Assembly (NCBI RefSeq): GCF_003944755.1
Contig: NZ_RWGU01000049.1
Span: 186,001-250,000, forward strand
Length of the DNA stretch: 64,000 bases
Source: Rhodovulum robiginosum
Lineage (GTDB): Bacteria > Pseudomonadota > Alphaproteobacteria > Rhodobacterales > Rhodobacteraceae
Direction of reading: 5' to 3'
Of the stretch, positions 50,992 to 59,003 are shown piece after piece. Position 1 is the stretch's first letter; the number at the start of each line of letters is the position of its first letter. The notes beneath the pieces were generated by a model. The model did not search any database, was not told where the DNA came from, and was given only the letters and a program-made list of their open reading frames with translations. The position numbers were made by a program, and so were the translations under genes.

Positions 50992-51651
50992 GTGGATGGA
51001 CTGAATACAGCAACGGCCCTTTGGTGGGCCGTTGTCGCGTCGGGAATTTACCATGGGGTCAATCCCGGCATGGGCTGGCCGCTTGCGGTGTCGGCCGCCC
51101 TCATGGATCGGACGCGCGGCAGCCTTTACCGGGCTTTGCTGGCGCTGGCGGTCGGGCATCTGCTCGCCATGGTGGCGGTCCTTTTTCCGTTCTCGGTGCT
51201 TCTGTTTCTCGCCGAATGGCAACGCGCGATACAGACCGGCGCGGCGGTCCTGCTGATCGGACTCGGGACTTACCTGATCTTCAATCGCCGGCATCCGCGG
51301 TTTCTCGCGCGCGTGCCGCCGTCGCGGCTTGCGCTTTGGTCGTTCCTCGCGGCCATGGCCCACGGCGCAGGTTTGATGCTGGTGCCGATCTACCTGGGTA
51401 TATGCCGCACGGTAGAGACCGATGCCGGGCACGCAGCCGCTTCGGACCTGATGGCGGGCAATGTCGGCATCGCCTCGTTGGTTGCCGTGGTGCATACACT
51501 CGCCATGACCCTTTCGGGCGGGCTGTTCGCCGTTGGGGTCTATCACTGGCTCGGATTGCGGTTTCTGACGAAAAGCTGGTTCAACCTCGACCTGGTATGG
51601 GCCTCGAGTCTCGTTCTCGTCGGGGTGATCTCACTTCTGGTCATCCACTGA
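50992..51651 (+). CDS. Six-helix membrane protein paired with the methanethiol-oxidase-like gene
   Basis: 219 residues, six predicted membrane helices, no family assigned. Short conserved-looking signatures lie at the ends of helices: IYHGVNPGMGWPLAVSAA (His20) and FLAAMAHGAGLMLVPIYLGIC (His124). Such buried His-Gly pairs recall metal-transport or NicO/UreH-type proteins, but the HxxxxD hallmark is absent. GTG start at 50992, three bases after the previous stop, so it is translationally linked to the propeller protein and may supply a metal or export a product (inference). Confidence 0.65.
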   Translation: MDGLNTATALWWAVVASGIYHGVNPGMGWPLAVSAALMDRTRGSLYRALLALAVGHLLAMVAVLFPFSVLLFLAEWQRAIQTGAAVLLIGLGTYLIFNRRHPRFLARVPPSRLALWSFLAAMAHGAGLMLVPIYLGICRTVETDAGHAAASDLMAGNVGIASLVAVVHTLAMTLSGGLFAVGVYHWLGLRFLTKSWFNLDLVWASSLVLVGVISLLVIH

Positions 51652-52101
51652 CAACCGAACGGGTATGTCGCGTCGCGGGGCCTGAAGGGGGCCGGGTTGC
51701 GTTCCGGCGTTGGACGATGGCCAAATCTGCCCACTTTCCCGGCCTGCGAACCGGCCCCCGAATCATTCGCCTGCTGGCGGTGTTCCAAATCCGGTTTCGG
51801 CTCGCGCGAAGCAGGGACGTCTCGATGCGGGTCCGCCCGCTCCGCAACCGGCTCTCGCCCTCCTCACCATACCCGGCGGGGCGAACTTGCCCCCGGTGTC
51901 CGTTCGCTCCACTGCGGCCCCGCATCACGCGGCCACTCCTGGCCCGGCGAGAGGTTGCCCCAAGACAGCCAAGCCCGTACCTGTCAGCCATGTGACTGCG
52001 ATGCGCGGAAATGCTGGGCAAGGATGCCCACGAGACTCCTTGACAGCGCGCGCGCCGTATCGCTCAACTTCTTGCCTCAAGGAACGCAGCGGGAGAGACG
52101 G
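51652..52101. other. Intergenic region with a transposase-like scar
   Basis: A 450-base gap between the membrane-protein gene and the TAXI binding protein. It holds the IS6-like fragment at 51717-51824 and otherwise only Arg/Pro-rich frames. No terminator hairpin after the membrane gene was seen. Confidence 0.45.
51717..51824 (+). mobile_element. Possible remnant of an IS6-family transposase N-terminus
   Basis: From ATG 51717 the frame reads MAKSAHFPGLRTGP, then RIIRLLAVFQIRFRLARSRD. IS6 transposases start 'M..S.F.YFKTSPEIIRLAVMLYVRFPLSLR' (from memory). The match covers about 30 residues, then stops. No catalytic domain, terminal repeats or target duplication are visible. Its resemblance to the fragment at 42270-42338 (shared R-T-G-P-x-I-I-R-L) makes chance less likely. 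Confidence 0.4.
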
Positions 52102-53052
52102 ATGTTCAAGAGAGTTTCGGTGGCCATCGCGGCCTTTGCGATCGCCTCGATGCCAGCCATGGCCGAGACGCGGGTCACCTACAAATCGGCCAAGTCGACC
52201 TCGTCCTATTACCAGATGGGTGTGCAGATCGCCGAGGCGATGAAGGCGGGCTCGGGGGGCGAGATCATCGTCACCGTCGAGGAAAGCCAGGGCTCCGTCC
52301 AGAACGTTATGGAGGTGCGCGCCCGCGGGGGCGACTACGTCTTCACCACGCCGCCCGCGCTGGTGGGGCTGGCCCAGGGCGGCAAGGCGATGTTCGAAGG
52401 CAAGGGCGATCCGAAGTTCGACGAGATCCGCGCGCTGTTCCCGATCCCGTCGCTGACCATGCATTTCGTGATGTCGGATGCCTCGGGCGTGAACGAGTTC
52501 GCCGGCATGGAGGGCAAGACCATCCTGCTGGGCAAGGGGTCGTTCGGTGCGCGCGAGGGCGAAAAATACCTCGGCCTCTTCGGCCTGGAGGGCAAGGTGA
52601 ACATCGCCGATGTCGAGCTTTCCAACGCGGTGCCGGCGCTGAAGAACGGCCAGATCGACGGGTTCGTCACCGCAGGCTCCTGGCCGGCGCCGAACGTGAT
52701 CGAGGCCGCGGCCTCCACCGGCGTTACGGTGCTCTCGCTCACCGACGAGCAGATCGAGGAGACCAAGCGCGCGCGGCTGGTCATCCCGGCAGGCACCTAT
52801 GCCGGGCAGGAGGCGGATATCGTGACCACCTCGCTGCCGGTGGTGGCCTACACCACCACCGCGATGGACGACGAAACCGCCTATCAGTTGACGCGGTCCT
52901 TCTGGGAAGAGAAGGCGAAGATGGCCCAGGCCGCGCGCTGGTGGGCCGGTGTCGACGAGGGGCTGATGGCCAACATCGCCGGCAAGATCCACCCCGGCGC
53001 CCTGCGTTACTACAAGGAGGCAGGGTTCCCGCTGACCGACGCGCAGATGTGA
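52102..53052 (+). CDS. TAXI-family TRAP solute-binding protein
   Basis: 316 residues with a signal peptide (AMA|ETR). TAXI family: YKSAKSTSSYYQMGVQIAEAMKAG, VTVEESQGSVQNVMEVRARGGDYVFTTPPALVGLAQGG and GKTILLGKGSFGAREGEKYL. The ligand of TAXI proteins is often glutamate or an organic acid, but not predictable here. Start at 52102 with GGGAGAGACGG. A strong hairpin with T4 at 53074-53101 separates it from the fused permease gene, so the binding protein may be made in excess. Confidence 0.92.
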   Translation: MFKRVSVAIAAFAIASMPAMAETRVTYKSAKSTSSYYQMGVQIAEAMKAGSGGEIIVTVEESQGSVQNVMEVRARGGDYVFTTPPALVGLAQGGKAMFEGKGDPKFDEIRALFPIPSLTMHFVMSDASGVNEFAGMEGKTILLGKGSFGAREGEKYLGLFGLEGKVNIADVELSNAVPALKNGQIDGFVTAGSWPAPNVIEAAASTGVTVLSLTDEQIEETKRARLVIPAGTYAGQEADIVTTSLPVVAYTTTAMDDETAYQLTRSFWEEKAKMAQAARWWAGVDEGLMANIAGKIHPGALRYYKEAGFPLTDAQM

Positions 53053-53073
53053 TCCGCGCGAGCGGCGATTGAT

Positions 53074-53101
53074 CGGCCGGGCCCGCGTGCCCGGCCGTTT
53101 T
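53074..53101 (+). terminator. Strong intercistronic terminator-like stem-loop with T4
   Basis: CGGCCGGGC / GCCCGGCCG, nine perfect pairs, 6-base loop, directly followed by TTTT, 21 bases after the binding-protein stop. Read-through would allow partial expression of the permease gene, a known way of reaching a high ratio of binding protein to permease. Confidence 0.7.
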
Positions 53102-53115
53102 CCGTGTGAGGTACG

Positions 53116-54915
53116 ATGCTCTCCCCCCAGACAGACGCCTATTCCAAGGGCCCGTTGCGGTTTGCCTGGCTCGCCCTCGCGGTCGTGCTGGTCGGTTTTC
53201 ACCTTGGCCTGATCTTTTCCGGACTGGTGCCCAACCTCGTCGCGCGCCCGCTGCACATGGCGCTGGCGCTACCGTGGATCTTCATCTTTTCCGCGCGCAC
53301 GCCGCTGGGACGGGCGACCGGGGCGGTCTGGACCGCCCTGGGCGTTGCCGCGGCGGGGTGGGTTGCGTGGAACCACGGGGCCCTCTCGGATCAATACGGG
53401 TTTCTCGAAGGGCCGTTTCAGACCGGCATCGCCGCGATCCTGCTGCTGACCGTGCTGGAGGCCGCGCGCCGCGCCATCGGCTGGCCGCTGCCCACCGTCG
53501 CGGCGCTGGCGCTGGCCTACGGCCTTTTCGGACAGCATGTCCCCGGCCAGTTCGGCCATTCCGGGACGCCGCTGGCCAGTTTCCTCGGCACCCTGACGAT
53601 TGCCGAAGGCGGTATCTGGGGCAGCCTGACGGCGGTCTCGGTCGGGGTGGTGGCGATTTTCGTCATCTTCGGGGCGGTGCTGAACGCGGGCGAGGCGGGG
53701 CAGGGTTTCATGAACGTGGCCGCCGCCGCGGCGGGGCGGCTGACTGGGGGCGCGGCCAAGGTATCGCTGATCTCCTCGGCGCTGTTCGGCTCGATCTCGG
53801 GCTCGGCCTCGGCCAACGTCGCCTCGACCGGCGCGATCACGCTGCCGGCCATGGCCCGGCTGGGCTATCCAAGGCGGCTGGCCGGCGCGGTCGAGGCGGT
53901 GGCCTCGTCGGGCGGGCAGATCATGCCGCCGCTGATGGGGGCGGGGGCCTTCGTCATGGTCGAACTGACCGGCGTGCCCTACACCGGCATCATGGCCGCC
54001 GCGCTGATCCCGGCGTTTTTGTATTTCTTCACCGTCTGGGTCGGCATCAACGGGTATGCCCGGCATTACGAGCTGAAGGGGCTGGCCGCAGAGGACCAGC
54101 CCGCCGCCCGCGACGTGGTGCTGACCTCGCTCTTTTTCCTCGTGCCGTTCTCGGTGCTGTTGTGGGGCATGTTCGTGGCGGGCGTGACGGCGCAATACGC
54201 GGCGTGCCAGGCGATTTTGGCCGGTGCGGTGCTGCTGTTGTTCAACCGCCGGCTGCGCATCGTCCCCGCCGAGGCCGCCGAGCGGATGGAGCGCGCCTGC
54301 CTGACCGCCGCGCGGCAGGTGTCGATGATCGCCTCGATCATCCTCTGCGCCTCGATCGTGATCGGGGTGCTGTCGATCACCGGGCTGGGGGTCAAGCTGA
54401 CCTCGCTGATCCTGTCGGGCTCGGGCGGGATGCTGTGGCCCTCGCTGCTGCTGACGGCGCTGGCCTGCCTGGTGCTGGGCATGGAGGTGCCGACGACCGC
54501 GGCTTACGTGATCTGTGTGTCCGTCGCCGGGCCGGCGCTGATCCAGCTTGGGCTGGAGCCGCTGCAGGCACATCTCTTCGTTTTCTGGTTCGCGCTTTTG
54601 TCGACGATCACGCCGCCGGTCTGCGGCGCGGTCTTCATCGCCGCCGGCATGATCGAGGAGAATTGGCTGAAGGTCGCCGTCACCGCCATGGCGCTGGGCG
54701 TGGGGCTTTACGTGATCCCGCTCGGCATGGTGGCCAACCCCGATGTGCTGGCCCTCGCGTCGGCGCCCGGTGCCGCCGTGCTGGCGGGGCTGCGCATGGC
54801 GCTGGGGCTGGGCCTGCTGTCCTACGGGCTGATCGCCGCGCACCGGCTGGCGCTGCGCATCGTTCTGGTGCTGTCCGGGGCGGCGGTGGTGTTCTCGGGG
54901 GTGGTGTTGAGCTGA
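53116..54915 (+). CDS. Fused TRAP permease (4TM/12TM type)
   Basis: 599 residues with about 16-18 hydrophobic helices: a DctQ-like part (helices within about 1-140) joined to a DctM-like part. DctM signs are SSALFGSISGSASANVASTGAITLPAM near residue 215, VASSGGQIMPPLMGAGAFVMVE near 260, and LGMEVPTTAAYVICVSVAGPALIQLGL near 455. Fused permeases are usual partners of TAXI binding proteins. It follows that gene by 63 bases, across a strong hairpin. No further catabolic gene follows; convergent with the anti-sigma gene. Confidence 0.92.
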   Translation: MLSPQTDAYSKGPLRFAWLALAVVLVGFHLGLIFSGLVPNLVARPLHMALALPWIFIFSARTPLGRATGAVWTALGVAAAGWVAWNHGALSDQYGFLEGPFQTGIAAILLLTVLEAARRAIGWPLPTVAALALAYGLFGQHVPGQFGHSGTPLASFLGTLTIAEGGIWGSLTAVSVGVVAIFVIFGAVLNAGEAGQGFMNVAAAAAGRLTGGAAKVSLISSALFGSISGSASANVASTGAITLPAMARLGYPRRLAGAVEAVASSGGQIMPPLMGAGAFVMVELTGVPYTGIMAAALIPAFLYFFTVWVGINGYARHYELKGLAAEDQPAARDVVLTSLFFLVPFSVLLWGMFVAGVTAQYAACQAILAGAVLLLFNRRLRIVPAEAAERMERACLTAARQVSMIASIILCASIVIGVLSITGLGVKLTSLILSGSGGMLWPSLLLTALACLVLGMEVPTTAAYVICVSVAGPALIQLGLEPLQAHLFVFWFALLSTITPPVCGAVFIAAGMIEENWLKVAVTAMALGVGLYVIPLGMVANPDVLALASAPGAAVLAGLRMALGLGLLSYGLIAAHRLALRIVLVLSGAAVVFSGVVLS

Positions 54916-54944
54916 TCGTGCCGCGGAGAGGGACAGCCCGAAGG

Positions 54945-54972
54945 CGGGCCTTGTTCCGCCGCGCAAGGCCCG
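54945..54972. terminator. Bidirectional hairpin between permease and anti-sigma genes
   Basis: CGGGCCTTG / CAAGGCCCG, nine perfect pairs around a 10-base loop, in the 69-base gap between two convergent genes. It lacks a T-run on either side. Confidence 0.5.
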
Positions 54973-54984
54973 ACCCTGCGCGGC

Positions 54985-55674
54985 TCAGAGGTCCTCGAAC
55001 GTCGCGGTCGCCAGAACCGACCCGGTCGGGACGCCCGTCGGCGAGCCGCCGGGCGGCTCGTCCGAGACCGCAACGGTGCCGGTGCGGACGCCGGGCGCGA
55101 TCTCGTCGGGAACGCGGATGCGCGTCGGTCCGTCGCTTTCGAGAACCCCCAGCGACACCGGCGCGGTGGCGCCTTCGGCGATGAGCCAAAGCTCGAACAC
55201 CCGTCCCGCCGGGGGTGTTCCGGCCACTGGCTCGACGATGATTTCATGCGTTGCGGGAATGACGCTCGCCACAAGGACGACGGATTGGTCCTCGCTGCTC
55301 AATTCGGCGCGAAATGCCGGCTCGAGATCCCGCCCGACGCCGAGTACATTCGTCAACAGAACGATCGCGGCAAGGCCCGCCACGGCGAGGCCGCCCAAGA
55401 GGGCGGGCCAGCCGGGCAGGAACCGACGCCCTGTTTTCCGGGGCGGTCCCACCGCATCGAGAACCGCGGTCTTGACACGCTGCGGCGGCGCGATGTCGGG
55501 AACGTCCTCGCCGAGCTGGGCAAGCAGCGCTTCCCATCGGTGAACCAGCGCCCGCAGATCCTGATCGCGCGACAGCCGCGCCTCGAACGACCGGCGTTCG
55601 TCGGCATCCAGCAGATGCAGAACGTACTCGGCCGCGAGGGCCTCGTCGCCGAATGTGTCGTCCGGGTCGGTCAT
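54985..55674 (-). CDS. RskA-type anti-sigma factor
   Basis: A 229-residue single-pass membrane anti-sigma factor. The N-terminal cytoplasmic part (1-75: AAEYVLHLLDADERRSFEARLSRD, then HRWEALLAQLGEDV) resembles the RskA sigma-binding domain. One helix (about 84-108) crosses the membrane. The periplasmic RskA domain (about 125-229) contains HEIIVEPVAGTPPAGRVFELWLIAEG. Signal-induced proteolysis of the periplasmic side would release the sigma factor. Its start overlaps the sigma stop by four bases (ATGA), typical of sigma/anti-sigma pairs. Confidence 0.88.
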   Translation of the reverse strand: MTDPDDTFGDEALAAEYVLHLLDADERRSFEARLSRDQDLRALVHRWEALLAQLGEDVPDIAPPQRVKTAVLDAVGPPRKTGRRFLPGWPALLGGLAVAGLAAIVLLTNVLGVGRDLEPAFRAELSSEDQSVVLVASVIPATHEIIVEPVAGTPPAGRVFELWLIAEGATAPVSLGVLESDGPTRIRVPDEIAPGVRTGTVAVSDEPPGGSPTGVPTGSVLATATFEDL

Positions 55675-56213
55675 CGGGTCAGACAGTCCCTGAGCTTTAT
55701 CAGGCTGCGGCGCAGCCAGGTTCGCATCGTGTTGACCGGCACATCGTAGCGATGCGCCAGGTCCTTGTAGGTGTCACCGTCAAGATAGGCCCGCTTCACG
55801 GCATCCGCGCGGGCGGTGTCGAGCTCGTCCAGGCAGTCGTCGATCGCGGCGCGTGCGGATCTCGCGACGGCGACCTCTTCCGGACCGGGCCGGTCGTCAA
55901 CGATGTCGAGGGCCCTGTCGATGCCGCCGGTCCGGGTCTCGCGGGCGCGCAGCCTGTCGATGGAGAGGTTGCGCGCGACTGTGATCAGCCAGGTCATCGG
56001 GCTGTGTCCGGTGACCGAATAGGTGCCGGCCTTGTTCCAGACCCGGACGTAAACGTCCTGCAAGACCTCTTCGGCTTCGCTGCGATTGTTCAGCACTCGC
56101 AGGCAGACGCCGAAAAGTTTCGCGCTGGTTGCATCGTAAAGCGACGAGAACGCGGAATGATCCCGCAGCGCCACGCGGGCGATCATGGCCTCGATGTCGT
56201 CCCTCGTGGTCAT
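55671..56213 (-). CDS. ECF RNA polymerase sigma factor (SigK-like)
   Basis: A 180-residue ECF sigma factor. Region 2: LYDATSAKLFGVCLRVLNNRSEAEEVLQDVYVRVWNKAGTYSVTGHSPMTWLITVARNLSIDRLRARE, in pieces, with the typical 'DVYVRVWN' core. Region 4: VKRAYLDGDTYKDLAHRYDVPVNTMRTWLRRSLIKLRDCL, the sigma HTH. The ATG at 56213 has no strong ribosome-binding site. A TTGACA (minus strand, 56248-56243) with a weak TCTGGT 17 bases later would put transcription at the start codon itself, so the message may be leaderless (low confidence). Overlaps the anti-sigma gene. Confidence 0.9.
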   Translation of the reverse strand: MTTRDDIEAMIARVALRDHSAFSSLYDATSAKLFGVCLRVLNNRSEAEEVLQDVYVRVWNKAGTYSVTGHSPMTWLITVARNLSIDRLRARETRTGGIDRALDIVDDRPGPEEVAVARSARAAIDDCLDELDTARADAVKRAYLDGDTYKDLAHRYDVPVNTMRTWLRRSLIKLRDCLTR

Positions 56214-56270
56214 GGCTTTACCAGATGCATCGCCCGTGTCGCTGTCAATCGCGTTGTCCCGCCCGGGGCG

Positions 56271-56312
56271 CAAAGAAGAACCCGCGCCCCCGGTGTTACC
56301 CGGGGACGCGGG
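56271..56312 (-). terminator. Rho-independent terminator of the DUF7282-like gene
   Basis: On the minus strand a long stem (CCCGCG-C-CCCCGG against CCCGGGGACGCGGG, one mismatch, loop TGTTA) at 56281-56312 is followed by the T-rich TTCTTCTTTG. It lies just after the stop of the DUF7282-like gene and before the sigma gene. Confidence 0.7.
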
Positions 56313-56335
56313 ACCTCGGGCGAAGACGGCGCAGG

Positions 56336-56749
56336 TTACTGCGCGCTGATCACACTCATAACCAGCTTGTCATCGATACGGATCGGCCCGTCTTCCTTGG
56401 CCCCGAGTGTGTATTCGAAGATCCCGGTTTTCATGCCGCCGGCCTCGCCGTGGACCATCAGCATCAGCCTGTCGCCCGGCGCGACATCCTCGGTCAGGAT
56501 CGCCGCCACGTCGAAATTTTCGCCCTCGCGCAGCGGGGCGTGGCCAACGACCGGGCCGGGGGTCATGTCGGCATCGGTGCGATGCACGACCAGCCATCCG
56601 TTTTCGCCCGCGACGATCTTTTCCGCGCTCACCACGCCATTGGCGACCGACTGGTCGCGCGCGTCGACCATGGGCGCCATGCCATGGCCCGCGGCAAAGG
56701 CGCCCGAGGCTGCGGCGGTGAGGAGGGCTGCGAGAATTGCATGTTTCAT
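56336..56749 (-). CDS. Exported DUF7282-like protein, 137 residues
   Basis: A small periplasmic protein: signal peptide (AAASGAFA|AGHG), then a beta-sandwich-like domain. Repeated structural phrases: VDARDQSVANGVVSAEKIVAGENGWLVVH, GPVVGHAPLREGENFDVAAILTED, GDRLMLMVHGEAG, with two or three conserved His and Asp that could bind metal. This pattern fits DUF7282 (recollection), whose function is unknown. GAAGGAGTACGAC precedes the ATG at 56749. It lies just upstream of, and in the same direction as, the ECF sigma/anti-sigma pair, with a terminator between, so it is a plausible target of that sigma factor. Confidence 0.72.
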   Translation of the reverse strand: MKHAILAALLTAAASGAFAAGHGMAPMVDARDQSVANGVVSAEKIVAGENGWLVVHRTDADMTPGPVVGHAPLREGENFDVAAILTEDVAPGDRLMLMVHGEAGGMKTGIFEYTLGAKEDGPIRIDDKLVMSVISAQ

Positions 56750-56949
56750 GTCGTACTCCTTCGAGTTGCTGTGTGCCCTAGTCACGAAGCGAAGAAGCAG
56801 GAAGTTTCAGCGGGTCGGATAAAAAGTTCCGAGGCCGCGCCGGCGGCCCCATCGGCGGATGACGAAACGCAAAGCGTCGACCTCTTGCAAAGACAGTGCC
56901 CCGACCATCCGCCCGGCGGCGAGAGGCATGCTCGCCGACGCGCGGCGGA

Positions 56950-57753
56950 TCACGGGCGCGGGCTGCGGCGCGCCTCTTCGCGGTCGAGGTCCAGCGCCAC
57001 CTTGCCCCATCCGTCCAGCGCGCCGCGAATTTCGCAGCCGGGGGCGATGTAGGACAACCCGCTCAGCGACCCGGTGATTACGACCTGCCCGGGCACAAGG
57101 CCGCCGAAACGGGTGCCCAGCATGGCCTCGAGCGCCTTGAAGTTTGCGAAGGCATCGCCGCCCGGCACCTCGCCGCGGCCCTCCAGCAGCACCGTGTCGC
57201 CCGCCCGCAGGTGCCCGCTGGCGCCCGACAGGTCGCGCCCGTACCAGTCGCGTGTCTCGGGCCCGACGACCAGCGCGCCGTTGACCTGGTTATCGGCAAG
57301 CTTGGCCAGGGGGCTGGGCGTGCCCGACAGCCTTGTGCGCACGATCTCGATCGCCGGGACGAGCGCGAGGCACCCGGCCAACCGCGCGTCGCGGTCCGGG
57401 GCGTCGGGCGGCGGCAGCTCGGACAGCACGCGAAAGCCGATTTCCAGCTCGATCCCGATCTGCTCTTCGGCGGGGCAGGCCAGCCGGGCAGGGGAATTAT
57501 GGGTATCGCGGGCCAGGATCGGCGCCATGATCTGCGGCTGGCCGGGCTTGCAGGCCACCTTGAACCCGCCGACCGGGCCAAGCGCCTCGGCCACGCGGGC
57601 CTGCACCGCGTAGGCATCCGCTTCGGTCATCCCGCGCGTGGCGGGGTGGTCGGCCGGCACGGCCACGCCCGTGCACCGCGCGTCGATCAGGGCGCGGGCG
57701 AAATCCGCCAGCGCCGTGCCCAGCGCCATCGACACGCCCCCTGTGCCGCTCAT
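56950..57753 (-). CDS. 2-keto-4-pentenoate hydratase-like (MhpD-type) protein
   Basis: A 267-residue member of the MhpD/HpaH hydratase or related decarboxylase family. Signs: VGGFKVACKPGQPQ near residue 62, EEQIGIELEIGFRVL (acidic metal ligands), and AIEIVRTRL. More distant from the HpaH-like protein at 40561 than ordinary paralogues, so a different substrate is likely. Start at 57753 overlaps the stop of the CoA-transferase gene by four bases; an internal Met at residue 9 is an alternative. Last gene of the leftward TRAP operon. Confidence 0.75.
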   Translation of the reverse strand: MSGTGGVSMALGTALADFARALIDARCTGVAVPADHPATRGMTEADAYAVQARVAEALGPVGGFKVACKPGQPQIMAPILARDTHNSPARLACPAEEQIGIELEIGFRVLSELPPPDAPDRDARLAGCLALVPAIEIVRTRLSGTPSPLAKLADNQVNGALVVGPETRDWYGRDLSGASGHLRAGDTVLLEGRGEVPGGDAFANFKALEAMLGTRFGGLVPGQVVITGSLSGLSYIAPGCEIRGALDGWGKVALDLDREEARRSPRP

Positions 57754-59003
57754 GTGGCCCCGCGGGCTTCGCGCCGGGGGCGGGGGTCGGCGGTCTCCAG
57801 GCCCTCTTCGATGACCAGCGCGCCGCCGGCAAGCATCTGGTCGATCTCGGCCCCGCCATAGCCGATCTCGGCCAGGATCTCGCGTCCGTGCTCGCCCAGG
57901 CGCGGGGCGGGGCGGTCGATCACGCCGGGCGTGGCCGAGAACTTTACCGGCAGCCCGATGGATTTGACCGCGCCGGCGGCGGGATGATCGGTCGTCACGA
58001 TCATGTCGCGGGCCTGCGCCTGAGGGTCGGCGTGCATCTCGGTGATCGTCAGGACCGGCCCCGCGGGCAACCCCGCCGCCTCCATCCGCGTCAGCCAGTC
58101 GGCGGTTTCGCGCGTCTCAAGGTGCTCGCTCAGCACCGTGACCAGCGCGTCGAGGTTGACCATCCGGTCGTGGTTGGAGCCGAAGCGCGGGTCGTCGTCC
58201 AGCTCTGGCGCGCCGATCACGTCCAGCAGGCGCAGCCAGTTGGCCTGGTTCGCCGCGCCCACGTTGATCCAGCCGTCGCGGGTGCGGAACGCCTGGTAGG
58301 GGGCGTTGAGCGGATGGGCCGAGCCCAGCGGACCGGGCGCCTGGCCGGTGGCGAAGGCGATGGCGCTTTGCCAGTAGGTCAGCGTGATGCCCGCCTCGAA
58401 CAGAGAGGTATCGACGCGCTGTCCCTCGCCGGTGGCCTGCGCGTGCGCATAGGCCGCCGCGCACCCCATGGCCCCCAGGATGCCGGCGGTGATGTCGGTG
58501 ATCGGCGCGCCGGGCTTGACCGGCGGGCGGCCCGGCCCCTCGCCGGTGATCGACATCAGCCCCGACATGCCTTGCGCGATCAGGTCGAACCCGCCGCGGC
58601 TGGCGTAGGGCCCGGTCCGCCCGAAACCGGAAATCTCGCAATAGACGAGGCGTGGGTTGATCTTGCGCAGCGCCTCATAGCCAAGACCCAGTTTTTCCAT
58701 CGTGCCCATGCGGTAATTCTCGATCACCACGTCGGCCTCGGCCAGCAGCCGGCGCAGCGCCTCGACGCCGTCGCGGTCCTTGAGGTTCAGCGCGATGCCC
58801 CGCTTGTTGCGGTTCATCATCAGGTAGGCCGCGCTTTCGCCCTCGACCCGGGGCGGCACGAAGCGGCGGCTGTCGTCGCCGGCGGGCTTTTCCACCTTCA
58901 CCACGTCGGCGCCCATGTCGGCCAGCATCATCCCGCAGGCGGGGCCGGCCATGATATGGGCGAGTTCCACCACCTTCATGCCGTCAAGCGGTCCCCGGCT
59001 CAT
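57750..59003 (-). CDS. CaiB/BaiF-family (class III) CoA transferase
   Basis: A 417-residue class III CoA transferase. Signs: DGMKVVELAHIMAGPACGMMLADMGADVVKVEKPAGDD, LVYCEISGFGRTGPYASRGGFDLIAQGMSGLMSITG, and the catalytic-Asp region KPGAPITDITAGILGAMG. It activates a carboxylic acid by moving CoA from a donor. GGAGGGGACG precedes the ATG at 59003. The ORF is open further upstream into the crotonase gene's reading; the TRAP-linked ATGA overlap with that gene (59000-59003) fixes this start. It should act on the substrate brought in by the TRAP system. Confidence 0.9.
   Translation of the reverse strand: MSRGPLDGMKVVELAHIMAGPACGMMLADMGADVVKVEKPAGDDSRRFVPPRVEGESAAYLMMNRNKRGIALNLKDRDGVEALRRLLAEADVVIENYRMGTMEKLGLGYEALRKINPRLVYCEISGFGRTGPYASRGGFDLIAQGMSGLMSITGEGPGRPPVKPGAPITDITAGILGAMGCAAAYAHAQATGEGQRVDTSLFEAGITLTYWQSAIAFATGQAPGPLGSAHPLNAPYQAFRTRDGWINVGAANQANWLRLLDVIGAPELDDDPRFGSNHDRMVNLDALVTVLSEHLETRETADWLTRMEAAGLPAGPVLTITEMHADPQAQARDMIVTTDHPAAGAVKSIGLPVKFSATPGVIDRPAPRLGEHGREILAEIGYGGAEIDQMLAGGALVIEEGLETADPRPRREARGAT

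Noticed and set aside
49552-51546. 664-codon minus-strand frame opposite the methanethiol-oxidase-like gene
   Set aside because: Antisense shadow; the + strand gene is strongly conserved.
53106-55184. 692-codon + strand frame overlapping the fused TRAP permease
   Set aside because: Arg/Gly-rich content; the neighbouring frame encodes a standard TRAP permease.
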